Assembly: GCF_011694815.1 (NCBI RefSeq) | Contig: NZ_CP050177.1 | Coordinates: 6,207,501 to 6,271,500, forward strand | DNA length: 64,000 bases | From: Streptomyces liangshanensis | GTDB lineage: Bacteria > Actinomycetota > Actinomycetes > Streptomycetales > Streptomycetaceae | Direction of reading: 5' to 3' | Shown: in pieces, positions 30,550 to 38,663 of the stretch | Numbering within the stretch: position 1 is the stretch's first letter | Layout of the letters: every line of letters starts with the position of its first letter | Notes under the pieces: model-generated | The model's input: only the letters and a program-made list of their open reading frames with translations | Database searches by the model: none | What the model was told of the DNA's origin: nothing | Translations under genes and position numbers: made by a program

Positions 30550-30560
30550 AGGAGGCGGGC

Positions 30561-31217
30561 GTGAGTCTCGCGGACATCCTCGATCCCCTGCAACGACCCC
30601 TGGTGACCGTGCTGGGCACCCCGGTCAGCTGGACCGAGGTGCTCGGCTTCGGCAGCGGCGCGCTCTGCGTGTGGCTGGTCGCCCGTCAGCACGTGGCCAA
30701 CTGGCCGGTCGGCATCGCCAACAACCTGTTCTTCGTCCTGCTGTTCCTCCAGGCGGGCCTGTACGCCGACATGGCGTTGCAGGTCGTCTTCATCACCCTC
30801 GCCGTGTACGGCTGGTGGATCTGGACCCACGGGGGTGGCCCGGATCCGCGCGCGCTCGCCGTGCGGCGCACGACCCGCGCCGAATGGGCCGTGCTCTGCG
30901 CGGCGGGGGTGATGGGGACACTCGGCCTGACGATCCTGCTCGGCCGCGCCACCGACTCGACCGTGCCCTTCTGGGACGCGCTCACGACGTCCCTCTCGCT
31001 CATGGCGACCTACGGGCAGTGCCGCAAACGGCTGGAGTCCTGGTGGCTGTGGATCGCGGCCGACCTCGTGTACATCCCGCTCTACGCCCACAAGGACCTC
31101 TACCTGACCTCGCTGCTGTACGTCGGCTTCCTGGCCCTGTGCCTGGCGGGACTGCGCAACTGGTCCCGGGACGCGGCCCGTTCACCGGACCGCCCCCTGG
31201 TGGTGACGGCCCGATGA
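30561..31217 (+). CDS. pnuC: Nicotinamide riboside transporter PnuC
   Basis: A membrane protein of about 218 residues with 6-7 hydrophobic helices that moves nicotinamide riboside by facilitated diffusion. Characteristic segments are WPVGIANNLFFVLLF, LQVVFITLAVYGWWIW and the C-terminal ESWWLWIAADLVYIPLY with the W-x3-D substrate-pocket pattern. The start is GTG 30561, 5 bases after a perfect AAGGAGG; the ATG at 30540 lies inside the putative operator and is rejected. The stop overlaps the next ATG (ATGA). Confidence 0.93.
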   Translation: MSLADILDPLQRPLVTVLGTPVSWTEVLGFGSGALCVWLVARQHVANWPVGIANNLFFVLLFLQAGLYADMALQVVFITLAVYGWWIWTHGGGPDPRALAVRRTTRAEWAVLCAAGVMGTLGLTILLGRATDSTVPFWDALTTSLSLMATYGQCRKRLESWWLWIAADLVYIPLYAHKDLYLTSLLYVGFLALCLAGLRNWSRDAARSPDRPLVVTAR

Positions 31218-32293
31218 GCGAGTACGGACACGGTCTGGTCCTCGGCAAGTTCTATCCGCCGCACGCCGGCCACCACCATCTCGTACGGACCGCGCGGGAC
31301 CGCTGCGCCGCTCTCACCGTGCTCGTCTGCGCGTCCTCCACGGAATCCCTCCCCCTCGCGGAGCGGGTCGCTTGGATGCGCGAAGTCCACCCGGACGTAC
31401 GGGTGGTGGGGGCCGTCGACGACATCCCGATGGACGTGAACGACCCCGCCGTCTGGGACGCGCACATGGCCGTCTTCCGGGGCGCGGTGCCCGGCCGCGT
31501 CGACGCGGTCTTCACCTCCGAGGCGTACGGCACGGAGCTGGGGCGGCGGTTCGGCGCCGAGTCCGTGTGCGTCGACCCCGGCCGTACCGTCTTCCCCGTC
31601 TCCGGGACCGCCGTGCGCGAGGACCCCGTCGCCTGCTGGGACTTCCTGGAGCCGCCCGTACGCGCCGCGCTCACCCGCCGGGTCGTGGTGCTCGGGGCCG
31701 AGTCCACCGGCACCACCACGCTGGCCCGCGCCCTCGCCGCGCACTACCGCGCGCGGGGCGGGGTGTGGGCGCGGACCGGGTACGTACCCGAGTACGGCCG
31801 GGAGTTCAGCGAACGCAAACTGGCCGCGCTGCGGGCGCGGGAGCCCCGGGCCCGTTGGGAGGACGTCGAACTGACCACGGACGACTTCCCGTTGATCGCC
31901 CGGCGGCAGGACGAGGCCGAGGAGAACGAGGCGCGGGCCGGCTCACCGGTCCTCGTCTGCGACACGGACGCGTTCGCCACCACCGTCTGGCACGAGCGGT
32001 ACGTGGGCGGGCGCAACCCGCTCGTCGAGGAGATCGCCGGCCGGACGCGCCGTCACCTGTGGCTGCTCACCGGGGACGAGGGCGTGCCCTTCGAGGACGA
32101 CGGGCTCCGGGACGGCGAGGAGCTGCGGCCCTGGATGACCGCCCGGTTCCGCGCCGAACTGACCCGTACCGGAAGGGAGTTCGTCGAGCTGGACGGACCG
32201 CACGACAAGCGCCTCGACACGGCCGTGGCGGCGGTGGACGCCCTGCTCGACCGGGGCTGGCACTTCGCGCCGCCGCCCCCGGAGCGACGATGA
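31214..32293 (+). CDS. NadR-like bifunctional NMN adenylyltransferase / ribosylnicotinamide kinase-like protein
   Basis: A 359-residue protein. The N-terminal nucleotidyltransferase has GLVLGKFYPPHAGHHHLV, with the HxGH-type motif (HAGH), and a FPVSGTAVRED segment (the ISTR-like motif position). The C-terminal kinase-like domain begins VVVLGAESTGTTTLARAL. In NadR the P-loop reads GxESSGKST, but here the lysine position is Thr. PDGYVPEYGREF-type (TGYVPEYGREF) and VCDTDAFATTVW segments otherwise fit the family. With PnuC upstream it should turn imported nicotinamide riboside and NMN into NAD, if the kinase domain still works. Overlaps both neighbours by 4 bases. Confidence 0.88.
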   Translation: MSEYGHGLVLGKFYPPHAGHHHLVRTARDRCAALTVLVCASSTESLPLAERVAWMREVHPDVRVVGAVDDIPMDVNDPAVWDAHMAVFRGAVPGRVDAVFTSEAYGTELGRRFGAESVCVDPGRTVFPVSGTAVREDPVACWDFLEPPVRAALTRRVVVLGAESTGTTTLARALAAHYRARGGVWARTGYVPEYGREFSERKLAALRAREPRARWEDVELTTDDFPLIARRQDEAEENEARAGSPVLVCDTDAFATTVWHERYVGGRNPLVEEIAGRTRRHLWLLTGDEGVPFEDDGLRDGEELRPWMTARFRAELTRTGREFVELDGPHDKRLDTAVAAVDALLDRGWHFAPPPPERR

Positions 32294-33084
32294 GCGCGCC
32301 CCGGGTCCCCGACGGGTACGACCCCTCCGCCTTCACGCCGTTCGCGGTGACCGTCGACCTCGCCGTCTTCACCGTCCGCCACGGCCGGCTGCACGTCCTG
32401 CTCGTCGAACGCGGCCTGGAGCCCTACCGGGGCGCGTGGGCGCTGCCCGGCGGCTTCGTCCTGCCCCGCGAGTCCGCCGGACAGGCCGCCCGCCGCGAAC
32501 TCGCCGAGGAGACCGGCCTGTCGGAGCGGACCGCCGGCGCGCTCCACCTGGAGCAGCTGCGGACCTACAGCGACCCCGACCGCGACCCGAGGATGCGGGT
32601 CGTGTCCGTGGCGTACGCGGCGCTCGTCCCCGACCTGCCCGAACCACGCGGCGGCGGCGACGCGGCGCTCGCGCGGTGGACGGACCTGTCACGGGTCCTG
32701 CGGCCGGGCACCCCGGGCCCCTCCGGGAGCACCGCGCCGCCCGCCGACGGCCTCGTACCGCTCGCCTTCGACCACGGGGACATCCTCGCCGACGCCTACG
32801 ACCGGATCGGCGCCAAGCTCGAGTACAGCTGCCTCGCCACCGCCTTCTGCCCGCCCGAGTTCACGCTCGCGGAGCTGCGCCAGGTGTACGAGACCGTCTG
32901 GGGCGTGGAGCTGGACGGTCCCAACTTCCGGCGCAAGGTCCTCGCCACCCCGGGCTTCGTCCAGGCGGTCGACGGTCCGCCGCGCCGCACCGGCGCCCCG
33001 GGCAAACCCGCCGCGCTGTACCGCGCGGGCGCCGCCACGACGCTGCACCCACCTCTCCTGCGACCGGAAGGACGGACCGCGTGA
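32290..33084 (+). CDS. nrtR: NrtR-family Nudix-related transcriptional regulator of NAD metabolism
   Basis: A 264-residue two-domain protein. The Nudix domain (residues 15-150) senses ADP-ribose-type ligands in characterised NrtRs; its Nudix box GGFVLPRESAGQAARRELAEETGL is intact. The C-terminal winged helix (residues 190-250, FTLAELRQVYETVWGVELDGPNFRRKVLATPGFV) is the NrtR DNA-binding domain. It is encoded within the cluster it probably represses, with 4-base overlaps on both sides. An intact Nudix box leaves open that it also hydrolyses its ligand. Confidence 0.92.
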   Translation: MSAPRVPDGYDPSAFTPFAVTVDLAVFTVRHGRLHVLLVERGLEPYRGAWALPGGFVLPRESAGQAARRELAEETGLSERTAGALHLEQLRTYSDPDRDPRMRVVSVAYAALVPDLPEPRGGGDAALARWTDLSRVLRPGTPGPSGSTAPPADGLVPLAFDHGDILADAYDRIGAKLEYSCLATAFCPPEFTLAELRQVYETVWGVELDGPNFRRKVLATPGFVQAVDGPPRRTGAPGKPAALYRAGAATTLHPPLLRPEGRTA

Positions 33085-34103
33085 TCTCCACCAGGACCCT
33101 CACCAAACAAGCCGCCACGGGATCGCTGATCGGGCTCGCCCTCGGCGACGCCCTAGGCTTCCCCACCGAGTTCAACGACGTGCCGTCCATCCTCGCCACG
33201 TGCGGCCCCTGGCGCGAGATGGACCTGCCGAGGCCGGCGTTCGTCACCGACGACACCCAGATGACCCTCGCGCTGGCCCGGGGGATACGCACCGCGACGG
33301 ACCGCGGTGCCCTCGGCCCGTCGCGCCTGGTGCCGCCGGTGCGCGAGGAGTTCGTCGCCTGGTACCACTCGCCGGACAACAACCGCGCCCCCGGCCGTAC
33401 CTGCCTGACGGCCTGCGAGCTCCTCGACGGCGACCTGCCCTGGCAGCGGGCGAGCCGGATCGGCTCCAAGGGCTGCGGGGCCAACATGCGCGTCGCGCCC
33501 GTCGGCCTCGTCCCCTTCCTCAGCGACGAACAGCGCTCCGGGGCCGCCCAGTTGCAGGCGGCCCTCACCCACGGCCACCCCACCGCGCTCGCCGCGTCCG
33601 ACCTCACGGCCCGGGCGGTGTACCTGCTGGCGCGGGGCGGCGAACCGATGGGCCTGATCGGCCAGTTGCGTTCGTACGCCTACGAGAACCGCTCCCGCTA
33701 CCGCCACCAGTGGCTCGGCGACCTGTGGACGTTCTCCCACGACCCGAGCCCCGAGGACTTCGCCCGGCGCGGCTGGGACGAGTGCCTGGCGGCCCTGGAA
33801 CGGGTCCAGGACGCCCTGCGCGCCCCCTCCCCGGAGACCGACCCCTGCCTGGCCACCGGGGACGGCTGGGTCGCCGAGGAGGCGCTCGCCACCGGGCTCC
33901 TCTGCTTCCTCCTCTTCCCCGAGGAGCCGGTCACCGCGATCCGCAGAGCCGCCTGCACCCGCGGCGACTCCGACTCCCTCGCCTGCCTGACCGGAGCCTT
34001 CGCGGGCGCCCACCTCGGCGCGGGAGCCTGGCCCAAGGAATGGGCCGAGCGCGTCGAGTACCGCAGCGACCTGCTGTCCCTGGGAGCCCTCTGGGACGCT
34101 TGA
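33081..34103 (+). CDS. ADP-ribosylglycohydrolase (DraG/ARH family)
   Basis: A 340-residue all-helical di-metal hydrolase that removes ADP-ribose from proteins or nucleic acids. Metal ligands are visible in FVTDDTQMTLALARGI and CTRGDSDSLACLTGAFAGAHLG; the opening SLIGLALGDALGFPTEF is typical. The GTG start overlaps the nrtR stop (GTGA) and has GAAGGA upstream. Co-transcribed with NAD-salvage genes under NrtR, it could recycle ADP-ribose or undo NAD-consuming modification. The target is unknown. Confidence 0.93.
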   Translation: MISTRTLTKQAATGSLIGLALGDALGFPTEFNDVPSILATCGPWREMDLPRPAFVTDDTQMTLALARGIRTATDRGALGPSRLVPPVREEFVAWYHSPDNNRAPGRTCLTACELLDGDLPWQRASRIGSKGCGANMRVAPVGLVPFLSDEQRSGAAQLQAALTHGHPTALAASDLTARAVYLLARGGEPMGLIGQLRSYAYENRSRYRHQWLGDLWTFSHDPSPEDFARRGWDECLAALERVQDALRAPSPETDPCLATGDGWVAEEALATGLLCFLLFPEEPVTAIRRAACTRGDSDSLACLTGAFAGAHLGAGAWPKEWAERVEYRSDLLSLGALWDA

Positions 34104-34106
34104 CCC

Positions 34107-34946
34107 ATGCGCGAACCCACCACCACCCACCCGGCGGCCACCTCACCGGCCACCCCCGGGCGCACCCCGTCCGAGCACCGCCTCCGCGAGGCCGGCCTCC
34201 CGGTCACCGACCTCGCCCCCGTCCTCGCGGAGGAGACCGACCCGCTGCTGTTCGCCACGGTGTCCGGGGCGCACCTCTACGGATTCCCCTCCCGCGACTC
34301 CGACATCGACCTGCGCGGGGTCCACGTCCTGCCGGTGGAGGCCCTGATAGGGCTGGACGAGCCGGACGAGACCCGGACCCGGATGGGGGAGAGGGACGGG
34401 GTGGAGATGGACCTCGTCACCCACGACCTGCGCAAGTTCGCCCGGCTGATGCTGCGCCGCAACGGGTACGTCCTGGAACAGCTCCTGTCGCCCCTCGTCG
34501 TGCACACCACCGACGCCCACCGCGAGCTGGCCTCGGTGGTCCCCGGGCTGCTGACCTCCCATCACGCCCACCACTACGCCGGGTTCGCGGCCACGCAGTG
34601 GCGGCTCTTCGAGCGGACGGGGGAGTCGAAGCCCCTGCTCTACACCTTCCGCGCTCTGCTGACCGGCATCCACCTGATGCGCGGCGGCGGGATCGAGGCC
34701 CATCTCCCCACGCTCCTCGGCGAGGTGGCCGCGCCCGCCTACCTGCCCGACCTGATCGCCGCGAAGGCCGGGGCCGAGCACGGCCGCGACGGCGTGCCGG
34801 ACCGCGCCCTGGCGGAGAAGGACGTGACGGCGCTCCGTACGGTCCTGGAGGACGCCAGGGCGGCCACCGCGCTACCCGAGGAGCCCGGGACCGCCGGCCG
34901 GGACGCCCTGCACGCCCTCGTCGTGAGGACGCGCCTCTCCCTGTAG
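34107..34946 (+). CDS. Polymerase-beta-superfamily nucleotidyltransferase (COG3541/RlaP-like), copy 1
   Basis: A 279-residue protein of the YcgL/RlaP group. The catalytic GS...DxD motif is TVSGAHLYGFPSRDSDIDLRGV, with the two aspartates in DSDID. A helical C-terminal half includes NGYVLEQLLSPLVVHT and HHYAGFAATQWRLF. Family members are predicted to add nucleotides to RNA ends or proteins and often travel with RNA-repair genes. It starts 3 bases after the ADP-ribosylglycohydrolase stop, so it belongs to the NAD operon. Its last 75 bases overlap the convergent second copy. Confidence 0.86.
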   Translation: MREPTTTHPAATSPATPGRTPSEHRLREAGLPVTDLAPVLAEETDPLLFATVSGAHLYGFPSRDSDIDLRGVHVLPVEALIGLDEPDETRTRMGERDGVEMDLVTHDLRKFARLMLRRNGYVLEQLLSPLVVHTTDAHRELASVVPGLLTSHHAHHYAGFAATQWRLFERTGESKPLLYTFRALLTGIHLMRGGGIEAHLPTLLGEVAAPAYLPDLIAAKAGAEHGRDGVPDRALAEKDVTALRTVLEDARAATALPEEPGTAGRDALHALVVRTRLSL

Positions 34947-35621
34947 GGCGGACGCGCGGCGGGCCCGGATCAGGAAGTCCTCGATCCTGGCGTGGTCGGG
35001 CGCCCCGGGCAGCGGGGACCGGGCCGCCGCGTCGTCCGCCTCCGCCGCCAGGCGGTTCATCCGGCGCTCGACCTCCGGCCACGGCACCTCGCCCCGCTTG
35101 ACCGCCAGCAGCGGCTCGCGTTCCGCGCCCACGTCGAGGACCAGCCTGCCGGTGCGCAACAGGTCCCCGCTGAGCGCGAGGAGCCGCAGCAGGTGCATGG
35201 CGTGCTTCCAGCGCGGGGCGCCGTGCTGCCGTACGTCCGCCTCCAGCTTCCGCCGCTGGCCCACCGCGTACCGTACGAAGGTCGCGTGGGCCTGCCGGGA
35301 GAGGAACGCCCCGCGCAGGGACAGCAGTTCGCGGCCGGTGTCGTCCAGGCGCTCGACCAGCGGCGAGTGCAGGCACTCCAGCACGTTGGGGTTCGCGCGC
35401 AGCGCCAGCGCGCAGAAGCGCTCCAGCTCCCAGGAGAACTGCTCGTCGGCCGGACCCTCGACATGCGCCGGCGGCTTCTCGAAGCCCCAGAACAGCGCGG
35501 TCGGCGCCAGGAACACCCCGCGCACGTCGGTGTCGCTGGTCTCCGTCGCCAGACCGAACGCACGTGACCCCATCACGCAGGAGTAGACGGTGTGATCACG
35601 TACGAGAGCGTCGGGCGTCAT
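34872..35621 (-). CDS. Polymerase-beta-superfamily nucleotidyltransferase (COG3541/RlaP-like), copy 2
   Basis: A 249-residue paralogue of the gene before it, on the other strand. It shows CVMGSRAFGLATETSDTDVRGVFLAP (GS motif and DTD), NPNVLECLHSPLVE and QAHATFVRYAVGQRRKLEA, lining up with the same landmarks of copy 1. The pair therefore arose by an old duplication. ATG 35621. Its final 25 codons overlap copy 1 tail to tail, an unusual amount of shared coding sequence for convergent genes; the last 20 codons may be dispensable extension. Confidence 0.84.
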   Translation of the reverse strand: MTPDALVRDHTVYSCVMGSRAFGLATETSDTDVRGVFLAPTALFWGFEKPPAHVEGPADEQFSWELERFCALALRANPNVLECLHSPLVERLDDTGRELLSLRGAFLSRQAHATFVRYAVGQRRKLEADVRQHGAPRWKHAMHLLRLLALSGDLLRTGRLVLDVGAEREPLLAVKRGEVPWPEVERRMNRLAAEADDAAARSPLPGAPDHARIEDFLIRARRASALQGEARPHDEGVQGVPAGGPGLLG

Positions 35622-35737
35622 GCGCGAGAAGGGTACGGGACCGTCCGGCCGGTCCCGCGGGGCGGCCGCCGGCAGGCGCCCCCGCCCGGTGTCCGGTTTA
35701 ACCTGGAAACCGCACATCGGTCACCGAGGAGGACGCC

Positions 35738-35857
35738 GTGACGGAACGAGCGGTACGGGGACTCGGTATCGTCGACGGGTCCGGCCTCCCCCGCCCCCGG
35801 ACCGCGCACGTCCACCCCGGCGCCGCGGCAGCCCTTCGCAAGGACATCGCCCAGTGA
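35738..35857 (+). CDS. Small 39-residue ORF directly coupled to prephenate dehydrogenase
   Basis: GTG 35738 has an excellent GAGGAGG site 5 bases upstream. The frame (beginning VTERAVRGLGIVDGSG and ending LRKDIAQ) ends in a TGA that overlaps the GTG of the next gene (GTGA). No homologue is recognised. It could be a genuine small protein, a translated leader that couples initiation of the dehydrogenase, or the remnant of a longer gene. The strong ribosome site and exact overlap argue that it is translated. Confidence 0.55.
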   Translation: MTERAVRGLGIVDGSGLPRPRTAHVHPGAAAALRKDIAQ

Positions 35858-36939
35858 GAACCGCCGTTGTCATCGGAACCGGCCTGATCGGCACCTCCGC
35901 GGCCCTCGTCCTCGCCTCCCGCGGGGTCACCGTCCACCTCGTGGACCGCGACAGCACCAGGGCCCGTACGGCCGCGGCCCTCGGCGCCGGCACCGACCGG
36001 GCCCCCGAGGGCCCCGTCGACCTCGCCCTCGTCGCCGTACCGCCCGCCCATGTGGCCGCGACCCTCGCCGAGGCGATGCGCGGCGGGATCGCCCGCGGCT
36101 ACCTCGACGTGGCCAGCGTCAAGGGCGGCCCCCGGCGCGAGCTGGAGGCACTCGGTCTCGACCTGGGCGCCTACCTCGGTACGCACCCCATGGCCGGCAA
36201 GGAGCGCTCGGGCCCGCTGGCCGCGTCCGCCGACCTGTTCGAGGGCCGCCCCTGGGTGCTGACCCCGACCCGGGACACCGACACCGAGGTGCTCAACCTC
36301 GCCCTGGAGCTGGTCGCGCTCTGCCGCGCCGTCCCGGTCGTGATGGACGCCGACGCCCACGACCGGGCCGTCGCGCTCGTCTCGCACACCCCCCAGCTGA
36401 TCTCGTCCATGGTGGCCGCCCGCCTCGCGGACGCCGACGAGACGGCCGTACGCCTGTGCGGCCAGGGCATCAGGGACGTGACCCGGATCGCCGGCTCCGA
36501 CCCCGCGATGTGGGTCGACATCCTCAGCGCCAATCCCGGCCCCGTCGCCGACGTGCTGGCCGGGATCGCCGCCGACCTCGACGAGACCGTCGGGGCGCTG
36601 CGCTCGCTCCAGTCCGCCGACGAGGACAAGCGCCGCGCGGGCGCCGAAGGCGTCGAGGACATCCTGCGGCGGGGCAACGCCGGCCGGGTCAGGGTGCCGG
36701 GCAAGCACGGCACCGCGCCCGCCGCGTACGAGGTCGTGGCGGTCCTGATCAGCGACAGGCCGGGCGAGCTGGCCCGTATCTTCGCGGACGCCGGGCGGGC
36801 CGGGGTCAACGTGGAGGACGTCAGGATCGAGCACGCGACCGGCCAGCAGGCCGGCCGGGTGCAGCTGATGGTCGAGCCCTCGGCGGCCCCGCTGCTCACC
36901 GAGGCCCTGCGGGAACGCGGCTGGTCGATCCGGCAGTAG
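35854..36939 (+). CDS. tyrA: Prephenate dehydrogenase
   Basis: A 361-residue tyrosine-pathway enzyme converting prephenate to 4-hydroxyphenylpyruvate with NAD. The nucleotide-binding motif is VIGTGLIGTSAAL, substrate-site residues lie in YLGTHPMAGKERSGP and the following SHTPQLIS, and a C-terminal ACT domain (VVAVLISDRPGELARIFADAGRAGVNVEDVRIEH) should confer feedback control. GTG start 9 bases after AAGGA, overlapping the small ORF. Precedes cmk, as in other actinobacteria. Confidence 0.94.
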   Translation: MRTAVVIGTGLIGTSAALVLASRGVTVHLVDRDSTRARTAAALGAGTDRAPEGPVDLALVAVPPAHVAATLAEAMRGGIARGYLDVASVKGGPRRELEALGLDLGAYLGTHPMAGKERSGPLAASADLFEGRPWVLTPTRDTDTEVLNLALELVALCRAVPVVMDADAHDRAVALVSHTPQLISSMVAARLADADETAVRLCGQGIRDVTRIAGSDPAMWVDILSANPGPVADVLAGIAADLDETVGALRSLQSADEDKRRAGAEGVEDILRRGNAGRVRVPGKHGTAPAAYEVVAVLISDRPGELARIFADAGRAGVNVEDVRIEHATGQQAGRVQLMVEPSAAPLLTEALRERGWSIRQ

Positions 36940-37168
36940 GCGGCCGCCCGGTCCGGCCGTGGGACCGGGTCCCGGCCGCGCGGGGCCGGGGCCCTGGGCC
37001 GGGTGGAGTACGGCCCTGGGCCGTCCGGCGGAGCCCGTCCGGCGGGGGCGGCCGCCGAACGAGTGCATTTGTGGTGCCCAGTACTCGGTAACCTTGTACG
37101 AGGGCGTATGGACGCCCCGCGTGCCCGCACGCCGCACTCACCCGTGAACCAGGAAGGTGTCCGCCTCC

Positions 37169-37882
37169 GTGGAAACCGCAGCATCCGTCGCCCGGACCGC
37201 CCCGGCCGCTGTGATCGTCGCCATCGACGGGCCCTCCGGCACGGGCAAGTCGAGCACCTCCAAGGCCGTGGCGTCCCACCTCGGGCTCAGCTACCTGGAC
37301 ACCGGGGCCCAGTACCGGGCCATGACCTGGTGGATGATCAACAACGGCATCGACGTCTCGGACGCCGTCGCCGTCGCGGACGCCGCGGGCAAGCCCGTGA
37401 TCGTGTCCGGCACGGACCCCGCCGCCCCGACGATCACCGTCGACGGCGAGGACGCCTCGGGCCCGATCCGTACGCAGGACGTCACCGCCAAGGTGAGCGC
37501 GGTCAGCGCGGTCCCCGAGGTACGGTCCGTCGTCACCGCGCTCCAGCGCGCCGTCGCCGCCGCGGCGGAGGGGGGCATCGTCGTCGAGGGCCGGGACATC
37601 GGGACGACCGTGCTGCCGGACGCCGACGTCAAGATCTTCCTCACCGCCTCGCCCGAGGCCCGCGCGGCCCGCCGCAGCGGCGAGCTGAAGGGCCAGGAGG
37701 CGGTCGACGTCTCCGTCACCAGGGAAGCGCTGATCAGGCGGGACGCGGCCGACTCCAGCCGCAAGACGTCCCCGCTCGCGAAGGCGGCCGACGCGGTCGA
37801 GGTGGACACCACGGAGCTGACCCTCCAGCAGGTCGTCGAGTGCGTCGTCACCCTGGTCGAGGAGAAGCGGGCCGTCAGGTGA
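37169..37882 (+). CDS. cmk: Cytidylate kinase
   Basis: A 237-residue kinase phosphorylating CMP and dCMP. P-loop [18 protein letters not shown], then [42 protein letters not shown] and [14 protein letters not shown] are the standard landmarks. GTG 37169 lies 11 bases after AGGAAGG; the GTG at 37157 overlaps that site and is less likely. The stop overlaps the acyltransferase start (GTGA). A 229-base gap before it holds the promoter; none is obvious. Confidence 0.95.
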   Translation: METAASVARTAPAAVIVAIDGPSGTGKSSTSKAVASHLGLSYLDTGAQYRAMTWWMINNGIDVSDAVAVADAAGKPVIVSGTDPAAPTITVDGEDASGPIRTQDVTAKVSAVSAVPEVRSVVTALQRAVAAAAEGGIVVEGRDIGTTVLPDADVKIFLTASPEARAARRSGELKGQEAVDVSVTREALIRRDAADSSRKTSPLAKAADAVEVDTTELTLQQVVECVVTLVEEKRAVR

Positions 37883-38586
37883 GCGCCCCGCCCGAGCAGG
37901 GCGCACGTCCCGCGAACCGGCCGGGCAGAGCCCCGTCCCAAGCGGGCGCGGCGGTGGGCCGGGGCATCGGCGTCGCGCTGATGTACGGCCTGTGGAAGCC
38001 CCGGGTGCTGGGCGCCTGGCGCGTCCCCGCCCGGGGCGCGGCGATCCTCGCCGTGAACCACTCGCACAACGTCGACGGCCCGATGATCATGGGCACCGCG
38101 CCCCGGCCGGTGCACTTCCTGATCAAGAAGGAAGCGTTCGTCGGGCCGCTGGACCCGTTCCTGCGGGGCATCGGGCAGCTCAAGGTGGACCGCACGGTCG
38201 CCGACCGGGCCGCGATCACCGACGCGCTGGACGTGCTCGCCGCCGGCGGCGTCCTCGGGATATTCCCCGAGGGCACCAGGGGCGAGGGCGACTTCGCCTC
38301 CCTGCGCGCCGGGCTCGCCTACTTCGCCGTACGGTCGGGTGCGCCGATCGTGCCGGTGGCGGTCCTGGGAAGCACGGAGCGCCGGGGACGGTTGGTACGG
38401 GCACTGCCCCCGCTCCGCAGCCGGGTCGACGTCGTCTTCGGCGACGCCTTCGCGGCGGGCGACGGCAGCGGCCGGCGGACCCGCAAGGCGCTGGACGAGG
38501 CCACCGTACGGATCCAGGAACGGCTGACCGCCCACCTGGCGGACGCCAGGCGGCTGACCGGACGCCGGGCGGCCGGCCCGCTGTAA
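37879..38586 (+). CDS. 1-acyl-sn-glycerol-3-phosphate acyltransferase family protein
   Basis: A 235-residue PlsC-type membrane-associated acyltransferase. The catalytic H-x4-D motif is NHSHNVDGP, block II is [12 protein letters not shown] and block III is [11 protein letters not shown]. It should acylate lysophosphatidate in phospholipid synthesis, though some members have other acceptors. GTG overlaps the cmk stop. The position between cmk and der is conserved in streptomycetes. Confidence 0.9.
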   Translation: MSAPPEQGARPANRPGRAPSQAGAAVGRGIGVALMYGLWKPRVLGAWRVPARGAAILAVNHSHNVDGPMIMGTAPRPVHFLIKKEAFVGPLDPFLRGIGQLKVDRTVADRAAITDALDVLAAGGVLGIFPEGTRGEGDFASLRAGLAYFAVRSGAPIVPVAVLGSTERRGRLVRALPPLRSRVDVVFGDAFAAGDGSGRRTRKALDEATVRIQERLTAHLADARRLTGRRAAGPL

Positions 38587-38663
38587 CAGCGCACGAGTAT
38601 TTCAGTAGTGCCGCCGCATGCTGCGGCGCACCGATCACGATGGATGAACGAGGTACGGACTTC

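Noticed and set aside
30540..30560. ATG 30540 as the pnuC start
   Set aside because: It lies in the palindrome and the AAGGAGG at 30549 clearly serves GTG 30561.
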